A stretch of DNA of 64,000 bases from Pelobates cultripes (lineage: Eukaryota; Chordata; Amphibia; Anura; Pelobatidae): the NCBI GenBank assembly GCA_933207985.1, contig OW240917.1, forward strand, positions 97,587,653-97,651,652, given 5' to 3'. A program made the position numbers and the translations under genes. Below are positions 20,845-31,228 of the stretch, piece after piece (the stretch's first letter is position 1; each line of letters opens with the position of its first letter). The notes under the pieces are model-generated. The model made no database searches, was not told where the DNA came from, and saw only the letters and a list, made by a program, of their open reading frames with translations.

Positions 20845-22290
20845 TGTTATTTATTTAGCACCAACAAATTCCGTAGCGCTTTACAGTGGGTGGACGAAAA
20901 GACATGTAGTTGTAACCAGACAAGTTGGACACACAGGAACAGAGGGGTTGAGGGCCCTGCTCAATGAGCTTACATGCTAGAGGAAGTGGGATAAAGTGAC
21001 ACAAAAGATAAGGATAGTATTAGACTAATGACAGTTGCAAGAGAGGAATCAGTCTGGAGCTATTAACAGTTTTATTGATACGCTTTTATGAAAGAAGTAG
21101 GTTTTTAATGATTTTTTGAAGGAGTGGAGACTGGGTGAGCATCTAACGGAGGGAAGTGAGTTCCACAGGAATGGTGCAGCCCTGGAGAAGTCTTGAAGGT
21201 GAGCATCAGAGGTGGGAGTACGGACAGAATATAGTCGTAAGTCTTCCGCAGAGTGTGTATTAGTGAGGATAGATAGGTGGGAGCAGTATTATGTAGAGAT
21301 TTAAAAGCAAGAACCAGAATTTTAAATTGAGCCCTATATCTTACAGGAAGCCAATGTAGGGATTGACAGAAAGGTGAGGCGTGGGAGGTGCGGGCGGACA
21401 GGAAGATGAGCCTCGCTGTCACATTAATTATGGACTGTAACGGTGCAAGTTGTGAGCACATAAGACCACTGAGAAGTGGATTACAGTAGTCAAGGCAAGA
21501 AAGGACAATGGAATGGACCAGCACCTTAGTCGCATCTGGCGTTAAGTAGGGTCGGATGCCCGCTATGTTTTTGAGATGGAAACGACAGGATTTGGTGATT
21601 GATTGGACATGAGGGGTGAAGGAGAAATCGAAGTCAAAGAGAACACCTAGGCAGTGAGCCTGCGTGGTGGAGCTGATGGTAGCACCATTGACTTGGAGGT
21701 AGACAGACACAGGAGTAGCAACACTTGAGGGAGGAAAGACTAGAATTTAAATTTTGATCAAGTTGAGTTTAAGGAAGTGGGCAGCCATCCAGTTAGAAAT
21801 AGCAGAGAGGTAGTCAGAGACACTAGTCAAGAGGGATGGGGAGAGATCACGAGAGGACAATTAGATTTGTGTGTTATCCGCATAGAAATGATATTGGAAG
21901 CCAAAGCAACTAATGAGTTTACCAAGGGAGGCAGTACAGATAGAGAACAGTAGGGGACCAAGGACTGAAATTTGTGGGACATCAACAGAGAGGAGTTGGG
22001 AAGAAGAAGCAGAGCCAAAGAAAGAAACACTGAAAGAGTGCTGGGAGAGGTAGGAGGAGTACCAGGAGAGAACAATATCTTGTAGACTGATATTGCGGAG
22101 GATGAGAAGAAGCTCTTGATGATCAACAGTGTCAAAAGCTGCAGACAGATCAAGGAGAATTAGGATAGAGTAGTGATCACAAGATTTTGCAATGAGTAGA
22201 TCATTGGATACTTTGGTCAGTGCCGTTTCCACAGAGTGCTTAGCGTGGAAAGTATACAGCCACCTATATAAAGTCATATTCACCATTTAG
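20845..22290 (-). mobile_element. L2-type LINE, 5'-truncated
   Basis: A reverse transcriptase and C-terminal domain on the minus strand end in a 3' tail with CAACAAATTCCGTAGCGCTTTA (20862-20883, as read on plus) and an ATT-rich simple repeat at 20815-20850. The 5' end stops near 22290, before the N-terminal RT motifs, so the copy is 5'-truncated as is usual for LINE insertions. Confidence 0.85.
21105..22286 (-). pseudogene. L2 LINE reverse transcriptase, C-terminal half
   Basis: This polymerase would copy LINE RNA at a nicked target. Visible in order: [12 protein letters not shown] (RT motif A with catalytic Asp), the [11 protein letters not shown] region (usually PQGSVLGP), and YADNTQI where the family has YADDTQ, so the second catalytic Asp is Asn. 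After a frameshift come HCLGVLFD, LDYCNPLLSG and SLHWLPVRYRAQFKILVL, the C-terminal block typical of L2 LINEs. The first frame runs 22286-21861 and the second 21710-21105. The upstream endonuclease is missing. Dead by truncation, frameshift and active-site change. Confidence 0.88.
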
Positions 22291-22560
22291 GTTGAGATAT
22301 ACATTTAGGTTGAGATATACATACATACCTATATTCACACCTATATTATAGCTTAGTATATCTCTTTATCAGTCATACTTACATACATATAAGCTCTATT
22401 ATCGGCACTCTCCAACTAATGATAGCCTGCCTTCTCAGTCATTTGCCTCATTACAGCATAGAAATAATAAGTACATCTAAGACATTCTCCAAGTAATGCT
22501 TTATGTATGTATCACATTTATATCTTGATTGATAGTTGTTTATGTTTCATGCTTTTTCTT
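22291..22560. other. AT-rich spacer with short tandem duplication
   Basis: TTAGGTTGAGATATACAT occurs twice in a row near 22288-22322. No gene. Confidence 0.5.
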
Positions 22561-22990
22561 TATATCACTGAGCCCTTTGCACCATGTATATCCCTTGAGC
22601 GATCGCAGAGACTTTCAGCCATTTTGGGTTGCCATGGCTACCTCACTTAAACAAATCAACACCTCCTTGCGTTCCAGCTGATTTCCACAACAACCGGTAA
22701 CAGCAGCATACTACACAGCTGCAGTGAATACTGATACCTGGTCAAATTCACACACAATTTTTGCGATCAGCCTGGATAATCACTAGGGGCAAAGGGTAAG
22801 TGTTATCTGTATACAATGTATCAATTAGTATAGTTTGTTATTTAAACACTGATTATTGTATTGCACCTTTATCCTGATGAAAGTTGTGATACAGAAGTGA
22901 AACGTTGATCCACTTTGGCAGTTGCTGAATAAAAGCTAAGTTTTTTTTCATCATACTACTAAGTCCTTGGAGTGCTATCTTTATATAGAC
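22561..22990 (+). mobile_element. PLE terminal-repeat fragment
   Basis: Contains a hammerhead-like motif (22871-22909) followed by GAATAAAAGCTAAG, the same ribozyme-then-AATAAA order seen in other PLE ends here. No protein domain is attached. Confidence 0.45.
22871..22909 (+). ncRNA. Hammerhead-like motif, weak stem II
   Basis: Stem I ATC (22871-22873) with GAT (22907-22909); exact core CTGATGA at 22874-22880; GAAA at 22899-22902; CG then TT as the minimal stem III and cleavage position. The stem II arms (GTTGT and ACAGAA) pair only with a bulge and mismatches. Core and spacing are convincing; activity is doubtful. Confidence 0.5.
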
Positions 22991-23270
22991 TGATATAAAT
23001 GCAATAATTAATGGATTTCCTGGTGTAACCAATTGTGCATATTTTTTTCTAAGTTTGGATTTGTATATTGTAGGAATTAGTAGGTCCCTAATGGAGAGAA
23101 CCAGATCCTGGATATCTGCAGTCATACTAAGCCAATGTGAATTGTTTCACTCCTTGGAGCCAACAGTTGAGTTTTTATAATCTGATCTTGCTGTTCTTCA
23201 ACCTCTAAAAGCACAGCAAACATCCCTGTGAGTGTGGTGTAGGCAATTACTTTCATAAGTAGAAAGCTTA

Positions 23271-23735
23271 TGGGGACACTATAGTCACCGGAACAACTAC
23301 AGCCTTTAGGCATTTTCATTCAGAGAAAAGGCAGTGTTTACATTGCCCCTAGGGACGCCTCCAAGTGGCCACTTCTCAGATGGCCACTTGAGGTGTTTCC
23401 TGGCTCAGTGCTGCACAGTAGGCAGCTCTGCTGTTCAGCGTCCCCACGCTCTTCATGGAGACGCTGAATTTTCCGCATAGAGATGCATTGATTCAATGCA
23501 TCTCTATGAGGAGGTGCTGATTGGTCAAAACTGTGTTTGGCCCCACCCCCTTGCCAGTTTTAGCCAATCAAATGCTCTCCCATTCTGATGAGATCACCGC
23601 ATGGTGCTGGAAGTAAGGTGAGTTTTTCATGCTTTTAAGGGGGGTAAGAAGAGGGGAGCAAGCAACCTTAATGGTGGGTTTTGCACTAGAGGGTCAGGAA
23701 TACATGTTTATGTTCTTGACCCTAAAGTCTTCCTT
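23271..23735. mobile_element. TTAA-type MITE (decayed ends)
   Basis: It begins GGGGACACTATAGTCACCGGAAC and ends with GACCCTAAAGTCTTCCTTTA, the two ends of the family seen complete at 42961-43496, in inverted orientation. The internal match includes GGCAGTGTTTAC and ATGCATCTCTATGAGGAG. The target duplication reads TTAT on both sides instead of TTAA. Non-coding; the frame 23629-23847 is incidental. Confidence 0.8.
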
Positions 23736-23847
23736 TATAACTGAACTTCTACCTACAGAAACCACTGCTTTGCATGTAAAGCCATACTGTGCAGGAAACA
23801 TATTGGTAAAATCTAAAAATTTATTTCAAGGTATTTTCGTTGTTTAA

Positions 23848-24773
23848 TTAATTATTGAATTGTTTTACTATTTCAACATTTATTCATTGGCAAAAGAAAA
23901 ATAAGAAAGAGATTTGGCCAATTCCAGTCTGAAGTTCCCTTTAAATATCAGGTTTATATGACAGTTACTAATGCAATAATCTCTTTGATAAGATATATTG
24001 GAAGCCTATGCTTGTGTACATTTAAGAGAATACATACATACTAGTCTATAAATAATACATAAATGTCACTGTTATGTGGCATATTCATTTTAAAAGTAAA
24101 TGTAAAAGCACATGGAAATTGTACGCACCAGTTTCCAGCTGGTTCTTTTTTATTTCACCCACTCAGCAACTTTCTTTGGCTTTCTCACATTTGTTTAATT
24201 CTTATTATTAGCCCCACTTCCAATCTCTCAGTTTGATTTTCTCCTGCTTTCAATGTACACTATATGATTCATTCACAAAATCTGGGTAACCACTATACTA
24301 TAAATGAATTTATATTTAAAAAAAGCAATAGCACCATACAGTGGTCTTTTCATTCTGCAAAGTAATATGTACATTTATTTTTCATTCAGCAAATATAGTC
24401 ATTTCTATGTATTCAAACTGCATTATGTGAAAGTTTGCATGGACACTGAGACATAAATTGATATAATATAAATTATAATCATATACAATATAGAAAAAAG
24501 GATAATCTTTTTTGATGTCTCTGGCATTACACTTTATTTGTTCAACCCTAGTGTATATCTATATTGCTAACGAATAGGTCTTATGTACATACAGTCCATT
24601 ATTTAAATATTTCTGGAGATATAATGTATAGAATGTTTTTACTAAAATATAAACCACATGTGTTTGAGTAATCAAAAAAAAAAAACAACAAATAAGTAAA
24701 AGTGCTAAAAGTTAGATTTCTGAAATAAAAAAATGAATAGCCACAAAATGGAGCTAGAGATAAAATTAACACT
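23848..24773. other. AT-rich stretch without genes
   Basis: Nothing recognised on either strand. Confidence 0.5.
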
Positions 24774-24777
24774 TTAA

Positions 24778-25082
24778 GCACCATAATCACTACAGTGGTT
24801 ATAGTATCAGGATTGCCCTGGCACTCTCACAGTGTAAGCAGTCAAACTGTTTGAGAATGGTTTGATAACTTATCTGGGATCTACAAGGTGCTGTCATGCA
24901 AGACCAGCTTATTGGCTGAAAGCACCAGCTGACCTCTCACCAATGTTTATGGTTGCAGAGAAGGTGGCATTCCAAATAAGTTGTCAAACCATTCTGCATC
25001 AGTTTGAATAGCTACCCTGGGATAATATCAGGGCAGTACTGGCAATAGTAATTACTTCAGTGGAGTTTAGTGATTATGATGC
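24778..25082. mobile_element. 305-bp MITE, TIR GCACCATAATCACTA
   Basis: It starts GCACCATAATCACTA and ends with the reverse complement of GCATCATAATCACTA (one mismatch in 15). Flanks are TTAA on the left (24774-24777) and TTGA on the right (25083-25086), so the original duplication was probably TTAA. An internal pair of inverted AATGGTTTGA-AACTTAT segments supports a foldback. No coding capacity. Confidence 0.75.
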
Positions 25083-25086
25083 TTGA

Positions 25087-26192
25087 AGGGTTCCATTAAC
25101 CAAACAAATGAGCAGATGCACCCTGGAGGAGCTCTGCTAATAGGTTAGTACAGTATAATCAAGTGTATATAGATACCATCTATCTCTACAAAGACTTCAA
25201 CCATCATAGTTTGACAGTCAACAATACCAGTTTGGATTCCGTTCAATGCTCCCAGACTGACCAACTCTTTTGAGGCCTCCCTACCACCACAACCTGTCGA
25301 AGCCATACATGTTCCATCTGTCTGTCTCTCCTGAAGCTCCATAATTGATGAGGCACAGCCACATCAAAGCTCAATCCCAGCAAGAACGCTCTGCAAAGTA
25401 GACATGTGAATTTGATATTTTTAAGAATGACAAAATGACCAAAAAATAAAACTTTTGTTTACTTAGTCAGAAAAAGAATACAAATCTGCCACTAACAGAA
25501 TGACAGAATGATCCATTAGTTCACAGATATAATGAATGCAGTTATTCTACTATGTGGCATTGCCACTGCTCACCATGCCGCTAGTGAGTGCATGTCTGGT
25601 AAGTCACATGCCAGCGGGTAGGAACTGTTTGAAAAACGTGGGTGACATCCTAAGGTTTCATCTCTGCTTCCACCCATGGTCATCTGGTGGGAGCTCGAAT
25701 TATAATACCAGGCGAAAATCTAGTGAACCCTCTAGTCCCCATCCATGGGTTACTGGTGGAGGTGCTAATAATAATGCTGAGAGCAAACCTAGTGTCCCAC
25801 CCAACACCACACATAGGAGGCAGGTGTGGGTTCCAAATAAATCATAAAACAGGTGTTAAACATGCTATTGTCCCATGAGGGCTTAACACAAACTGAAGTT
25901 GCAGGGTGTGGAAAGTCCTTATAAGCCAGCAAATCAGAGCGCTCTGACTGATCTTGCATATGGTGGCAACTTTTCCGCTTGTTTTGCAGTTTTTTTTAGA
26001 GCTCTTACATTGATTGGCTTACAAACCAACCAATCAGTGCACTCTGACTGAAATTGCATAGCTTGGGAGAGCCCTTGTATATCCCTTATATACCCCTTAT
26101 ATATTAAGTACCCCGGAGTTCTCTACCCCTAGCAAGTATCCCAGAATTTCTAGTTCCACATGCAAATAAGCACAGACAAGCACTGAGTTTGA
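25087..26192. other. Intergenic with a short direct repeat
   Basis: Open frames at 25145-25342 (minus) and 25536-25878 (plus) show no domain. AATCAGAGCGCTCTGACTGA (about 25931) and AATCAGTGCACTCTGACTGA (about 26031) form a direct repeat with spacing near 100 bases, each followed by TTGCATA. Confidence 0.5.
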
Positions 26193-26827
26193 GTCTTCAC
26201 CAGGGACGTATTAGCCACGAGGCAAACAAGGCATTTGCCTTGGGTGGCATTTTCCAGGGGGCGGCAAAAATAGCCACCCCCAAATGCCTAGGGCAAATGT
26301 CTTGTTAGCCTTGAGGCTAACAGTCCAGGCAGGCGGGTGGCTAGGTAAAAATCTGTGCGGGCGGCGCTGGCGAGGGAGCACTTCCCCCTGAGCTCTCTGC
26401 TCAGCTCCCTCACGCGCCGCAGAGTGATGCAGAGAGCCCAGCAGCCACTGGACCCCCAGGGAGAGGAAGAACCCCCCACCAGCATTCCCAAAGGTAAGGA
26501 GGCTGGGGGGGGGGGGGGGGAATTAAAAAAAAAACACAAGTGAGTGTGTTAGTGTTTGTGTATGTGTGTGTGTGTTAGTGAGTGTGTATTAGTGAGTAAG
26601 TGAGTGTGTGTTAGTGTGTGTGTGTCTGTTAGTGAGTGTATGTGTGGGTGTGTGTTAGTGAGTGTGAATGTGTGTGTCTGCTAGTGACTGTATGTGTCTG
26701 TTAGTGAGTGTGTGTGTATTTAGAAGGCGGGGCAGGGGGGGAGGGTGGGGTGGTGCGAGGGGAGAGGGGAGGCAAGTTTTGCCCTGCCTAGGGCAACACA
26801 AAACCAGGATGCACCACTGGTCTTCAC
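26193..26827. mobile_element. hAT-type non-autonomous element, TSD GTCTTCAC
   Basis: The element 26201-26819 begins CAGGGACGTATTAG and ends GGATGCACCACTG, a CAG...CTG pair typical of hAT ends. Perfect 8-bp duplications GTCTTCAC lie at 26193-26200 and 26820-26827. It holds an internal TG-rich microsatellite (about 26537-26720) and G-rich runs, but no transposase. Open frames inside (26288-26539, 26355-26543, 26668-26886) are products of low-complexity DNA. Confidence 0.88.
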
Positions 26828-27580
26828 CCTACATTTTGCAGGTACCTTTAGCAATGGACATGGTTTTAAACACAGCTGTTTTTTAAAATCAAAGCATGGG
26901 TTTTGATCCAAAAGGACCAGTGACCGGAAACCAGTGTACAGTTTTGACCTTTTCAATTTTGTCAGCATGGTGTCATTTAAGTTCAGGAGTTTAAAGTCTC
27001 TATGGCAAGGTGCCAAATAATATATAGTGAAACCAAGCACAATAGAACCCTATATAAGTTGATGCAAATGGAAAAATTACCATTTTTCCATCGCCTGCTT
27101 ATCTCAAGTTAGATTTTGAGAAGTTTGCCTTGGGCACAGAGACTCAGAGAAGTCATGTTTCCACAAATGTCCCACTTCCTTGTTACTGGTCCTGCATAAT
27201 GTAGAAAGCAATAGCAATGCTGAATCCTTACTGGGGCTACCTCGCATGCGCACAAGCATCATTTGGCACAGAAAAATTAGAATTGATAATATGTCAAACC
27301 ACTTTTTTCCTGGTTAATGTATTCTGTCCTAATATGTACCTATATGTCCTATAGGATGCACATAAGGCATGCTTATCTTGTAAGAACGTAACAAATACGG
27401 TTTACCTTTGTCAGAATAGTAAGCATGTACATTCAAATCAATGAAAAGGTGTTTATATGTTTCTGTATAGCTCCTCTTGTGTATCTCATCCTTCTTCTAC
27501 TACATATTAAAATGTCTTAATGGCCTACGTGGAGAATGCTGCCTCTACTATACTTATCTACCTGACTCACAACTACTCTG
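26828..27580. other. Intergenic, no feature recognised
   Basis: No coding, RNA or repeat signal that I can support. Confidence 0.5.
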
Positions 27581-27589
27581 ACACCTCAA

Positions 27590-28920
27590 CCCTTGTATTT
27601 ACAGTGGCTTCCCTGGACAAAATTTAAACCACTGGCACTAACTTACAAAGCACCATACAATGCCATCCCTCAATACATTTCATCTTTAAATAACAAATAC
27701 ACCCCTTCTCATTTTATTTGCTCTATAAGATACCTTTTCTTGCCTTCTGCTTGTTCACACATTGCTTCATCTAAGAGATGTGCCATTGCTATAGAAAGCC
27801 TTATCTTATGCTAATAAACTCCCCCTTAGCCTACCATCTTGTAAATATTATTGAAAACTCACCTCTTTAGCAAAGCTTGCCATTTTACCCATTGGGTTAC
27901 CTGTAGCGGAGCTGCAATATTAAAACCGATATCTCCGCTGGTAGTCTGTAGAACACCAAAGAAAGCACAGTTCCGCAGTATAATCCCAATTCCCCCAGTA
28001 ACCAGACGATACACAGTTCTGGGAGTCAACTGTTTAATGGAAGCCACACACGGCCTTCCAGGGGCAGTCACAAAGTACACAACATTACCTCACAGGTCCA
28101 GGACATGTACATTAATAAACACCCCAAACAGCCCCTTTTACAATATGGTACCCCCTCAAGTACTATATCCCTGGGTAGCCTGCATCTGAGCGCCCAACAT
28201 ATCTTGAAAGCACTCAAATTCCATGAACGTAGCCGAAACGCAGTGGGTTATAGTTTAGGCCCAATGCACATGAGGCGCCTGCCCAAAAGAGTTCCATGAA
28301 ATCAGGCTGTGGGGTCAGTCTCTTTCGGGAGTACAGAACACAATAAGATAACTAAAGTAACTGTTCGTATATTAGTTGATTGTGTGTCCCTCGTTTGGGA
28401 GTTTGTTCTCCACGAATGCCGCTCTTCTCAGGTGAATGGGACCGAACAAACATAGAGGTGGAAGTTCCAGCTGTGTTCGCGCCGTTGAGTGTCTGATTAT
28501 AGTTCCATGCACCCGACGACCAAACACCGTTGTATGTGTTCACAGTTAAAGATGGCCGCAGCCACGTGTTCGGTCATACGAACGGCGTCCACCCAGCTGA
28601 CCGCCTAGAACCTTGTGGGTTCTAAGTGTGAAGAAGGTTAATACGGTCAAATGACAGCACACAACTCCCCTTTGTGGTCTAACTGTTCGGGGGTTTGTTC
28701 GGTATACAAACAATATAGCTATAACTTGTTCGGTGAACCCCAATTGTCTAACCAGATAAGTCCCTGATTTAAAAGAATAGTACATCATCCAAACAGGCTG
28801 GTTCTGCCACATTACCCTCCTCTTTTGAATAGTCCATTTGTCTCTCCATGACACACCTGTGTTTTCATAGTCCATTCCACTCTACAGTACCTCCACATAC
28901 CACATTCACAAGCTTGACTA
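27590..28920 (+). mobile_element. L2 LINE C-terminal fragment, split by an LTR
   Basis: Plus-strand translation gives QWLPWTKFKPLALTYKA and IPQYISSL, the end of the L2 RT protein, then a KTHLFSKA-type C-terminus near 27851. A solo LTR (27902-28811) interrupts it. After the duplication TTACC the sequence continues to about 28920. It is truncated at the 5' end and frame-broken. Confidence 0.7.
27902..28811. mobile_element. Solo LTR with TSD TTACC
   Basis: A 910-bp insertion starts TGTAGCGGAGC and ends TTCTGCCACA. It is flanked by perfect 5-bp duplications TTACC (27897-27901 and 28812-28816). It has no coding content; open frames within it have no domain. It sits inside an L2 fragment and so is younger than it. 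The retroelement superfamily is not determinable from the LTR alone. Confidence 0.85.
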
Positions 28921-30078
28921 TTCATAAATATCATATCTATCAATCCTTCCTTCTGACATGTTATTACTTGTGTTGTTACTTTACTTTTTTCTAGATAGTA
29001 GGCTAGTTTAAGCATGTCTGTCTTCATCTCTTGTGACAGAGAGCAGGCTGGGAATCACGGTGCCTGAGTACTGTATCCCTCACAAAGCGCCAAAACCGCA
29101 AGGGATTACGGCTTAACCAGAGACCACAGGTCTGGAAGGATTTTTAAAGTAGCTGTCAGGGAGATCTTGTCCAAGCCAGGACCCTAGTTAGCTGCCTTGC
29201 TCGACTAATGGGTAATCTGGCTTTGGTCCCAGATGGGCTAAGCAAAGTTCTTTATTTACAGTGACTGTTACTGAGTTTCTTCCTGCTTTTTAAATCTGCT
29301 TTTTCAGAATCAACACACAGCTTACGTATTCATTTATTAGCCCTACAAGTATGATAAAAAGTGATGGGAAAATGACAAATAAGCAGGACATGAGAAGGAG
29401 ATTCCTATATTTTGCTGCTGAAGGCGGTGAATTTAATTTTGAAATAAAAAGAGCTTTAAGGTATTCATATGAATGAATTACAGGCACAACCCAGTGTGTT
29501 TAGGTAAAATTTGTGCTTAACTACACCGGTAGTTTTTATAATATGAAGTTGGGTTTATTTACTCTAACTCTCACAAATCCAATTATTACATTACACTTTT
29601 CAGTTTTTTTATAAAATCTGTTCTGGATTAGGGTTTATAAACGGGCCGTATCTTTACTGGACATGCGTCCAACATATTTGCATAGTTGTATGTAAAATTG
29701 GTATTGGTAAGCAGAAAGAAAGACTAGAATGGGTTAACTAAACAGCGCTCCCAATATCTGTCCCAATACCCTAATGTGAACTGCTCTGCCAGTAACAGGC
29801 AAAATAGTGCAAATTAAAAGAACATCAAAAGAACTATAAAAATGTAATCCCTGTTAGGGAAAAGTAAAGAAAATAAACAAGTATAGTGATTATAATGTGC
29901 AAAACGAAAAGAAAATATAACGTGAGTAAAATAGGACCAACTGCTGATATTCAAAATTGCAAAATCCACACAGCATAGTAACCACCCGTGTGGTGATACA
30001 GACTAAGATAAATGAAGTATAATGTTGCCACAATTATTTGCAGCAAAGTATCAAACTCAGCCTGGCATTGCTAAGAAG
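28921..30078. other. Intergenic, no gene recognised
   Basis: About 1.1 kb without a recognisable gene. Phrases around 29080-29220 look repeat-like, but no second copy was found in the window. Confidence 0.5.
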
Positions 30079-30083
30079 TGGAT

Positions 30084-30296
30084 TGTCACAGTTCCCGGCA
30101 TGACCACGCCGACAAGCTGAGCACGTTCTGGTGTCAGAGGTCACCCTCTGACCAATTGCAGTCATGAGAGGGATATTTAAATCCCTGAAGAGTCCCAGTA
30201 CCTTGCCCTGTTGTGGTTTCCTGTCCTGATTTCTGGTTCCCCTGACTTGGCTTGTTACATAGTTCTGCGTGCTGGACCACACTAGCAGTCGTGACA
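30084..30296 (+). repeat. Gypsy 5' LTR (internally deleted, 213 bp)
   Basis: Ends match the right LTR exactly in layout, but about four internal blocks are absent compared with 34432-35038. Shared landmarks are CATGACCACGCCGACAAGC, GAGGTCACCCTCTGACCAAT, ATCCCTGAAG and CTGGACCACACTAGCAG. The promoter TATA region (GATATTTAAATCC) remains. Confidence 0.92.
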
Positions 30297-30309
30297 TTAT
30301 GACAGGGCC

Positions 30310-31208
30310 ATGGATCCTGCAGAACTATGTAAGCATATGATAGCCTGTGAAGGCAGAGTGGAGGATATGGACCACAGGTAAGATCAATTTGCCCAAGCAT
30401 TCCAGACCTTGCTTCAGAGAACAGCATATCTTGAAGCACCTCCGATACAACCGGTAGCTCCGCCACCTGTTCCTGTACCTGTGGCTTACAAACCTCCATC
30501 CATAACTTTCTCCTCCTCCTCATTTTGGAGGTGATTCCAAGGAATTCAGAGGTTTCCTTAACCAAATCGAATATCACTTTGAGGCTTCCCCTGGCTCCTT
30601 TCCAATGGAAAGGTCAAAGATTGGCTATCTTATGAATCAGCTAACGGGTAAGGTCTTAACTTGGGCAAACCCCTTATGGGAGAGCGGCAATTCCATTGCC
30701 CGTAATTATTCCTAACAGCATTTAAAGCTACCATTGAGCCTATGGGAAGAGAGAAAAACGCAGCTAAAGCCCTGATGAGAATTAAGCAAGGCAGTCATTC
30801 TGTAGCTGACTACGCTATAGAATTTAGGATGTTAGCCTCTGAGGTGGAATGGAGTAACAGTGGTCTGGTGGCTGCCTTTTTTGAGGGTTTGGCTGAGAAT
30901 ATACATGATGAGACCTTCCTGTCAATCTTAATGATTAAATAACCTACATGATTGACATTGACAATAGACTCAGAGAGAGGAACAAACAACGTACAAGACG
31001 TACCAACCTATCTATAGCCTCTCGCTTTTCCAACTCAGTGGTAGTTAACCCTGTTCCACTTCCAGAGGTTGAGCCCATTCAGTTGGGCATTACTAAGCTC
31101 ACTGAGGCAGAGAGACAGCATAGAAACGAGGGGTTGAGTCTTTATTGTGGGAAGAAGGGACATCTAGGGCTCTCATGTCCGGCTCGGCCGGCAAACATGC
31201 GCACCTAA
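30310..31208 (+). pseudogene. Gypsy gag, frame-broken
   Basis: It would package element RNA. The first ATG after the LTR (30310) begins MDPAELCKHM and meets a stop within 25 codons. Later pieces in other frames keep gag features: a FLNQIEYHF segment near 30555, NQLTGKVLTWANPLWE near 30640, and an intact stretch at 30742-30942 with SVADYAIEFRMLASEVEW. The nucleocapsid zinc knuckle near 31140 reads LSLYCGKKGHLGLSC, in which the first Cys of CCHC is Ser. Frameshifts and stops make it inactive. Confidence 0.85.
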
Positions 31209-31228
31209 GGCACGTTCGGGGACCGACC

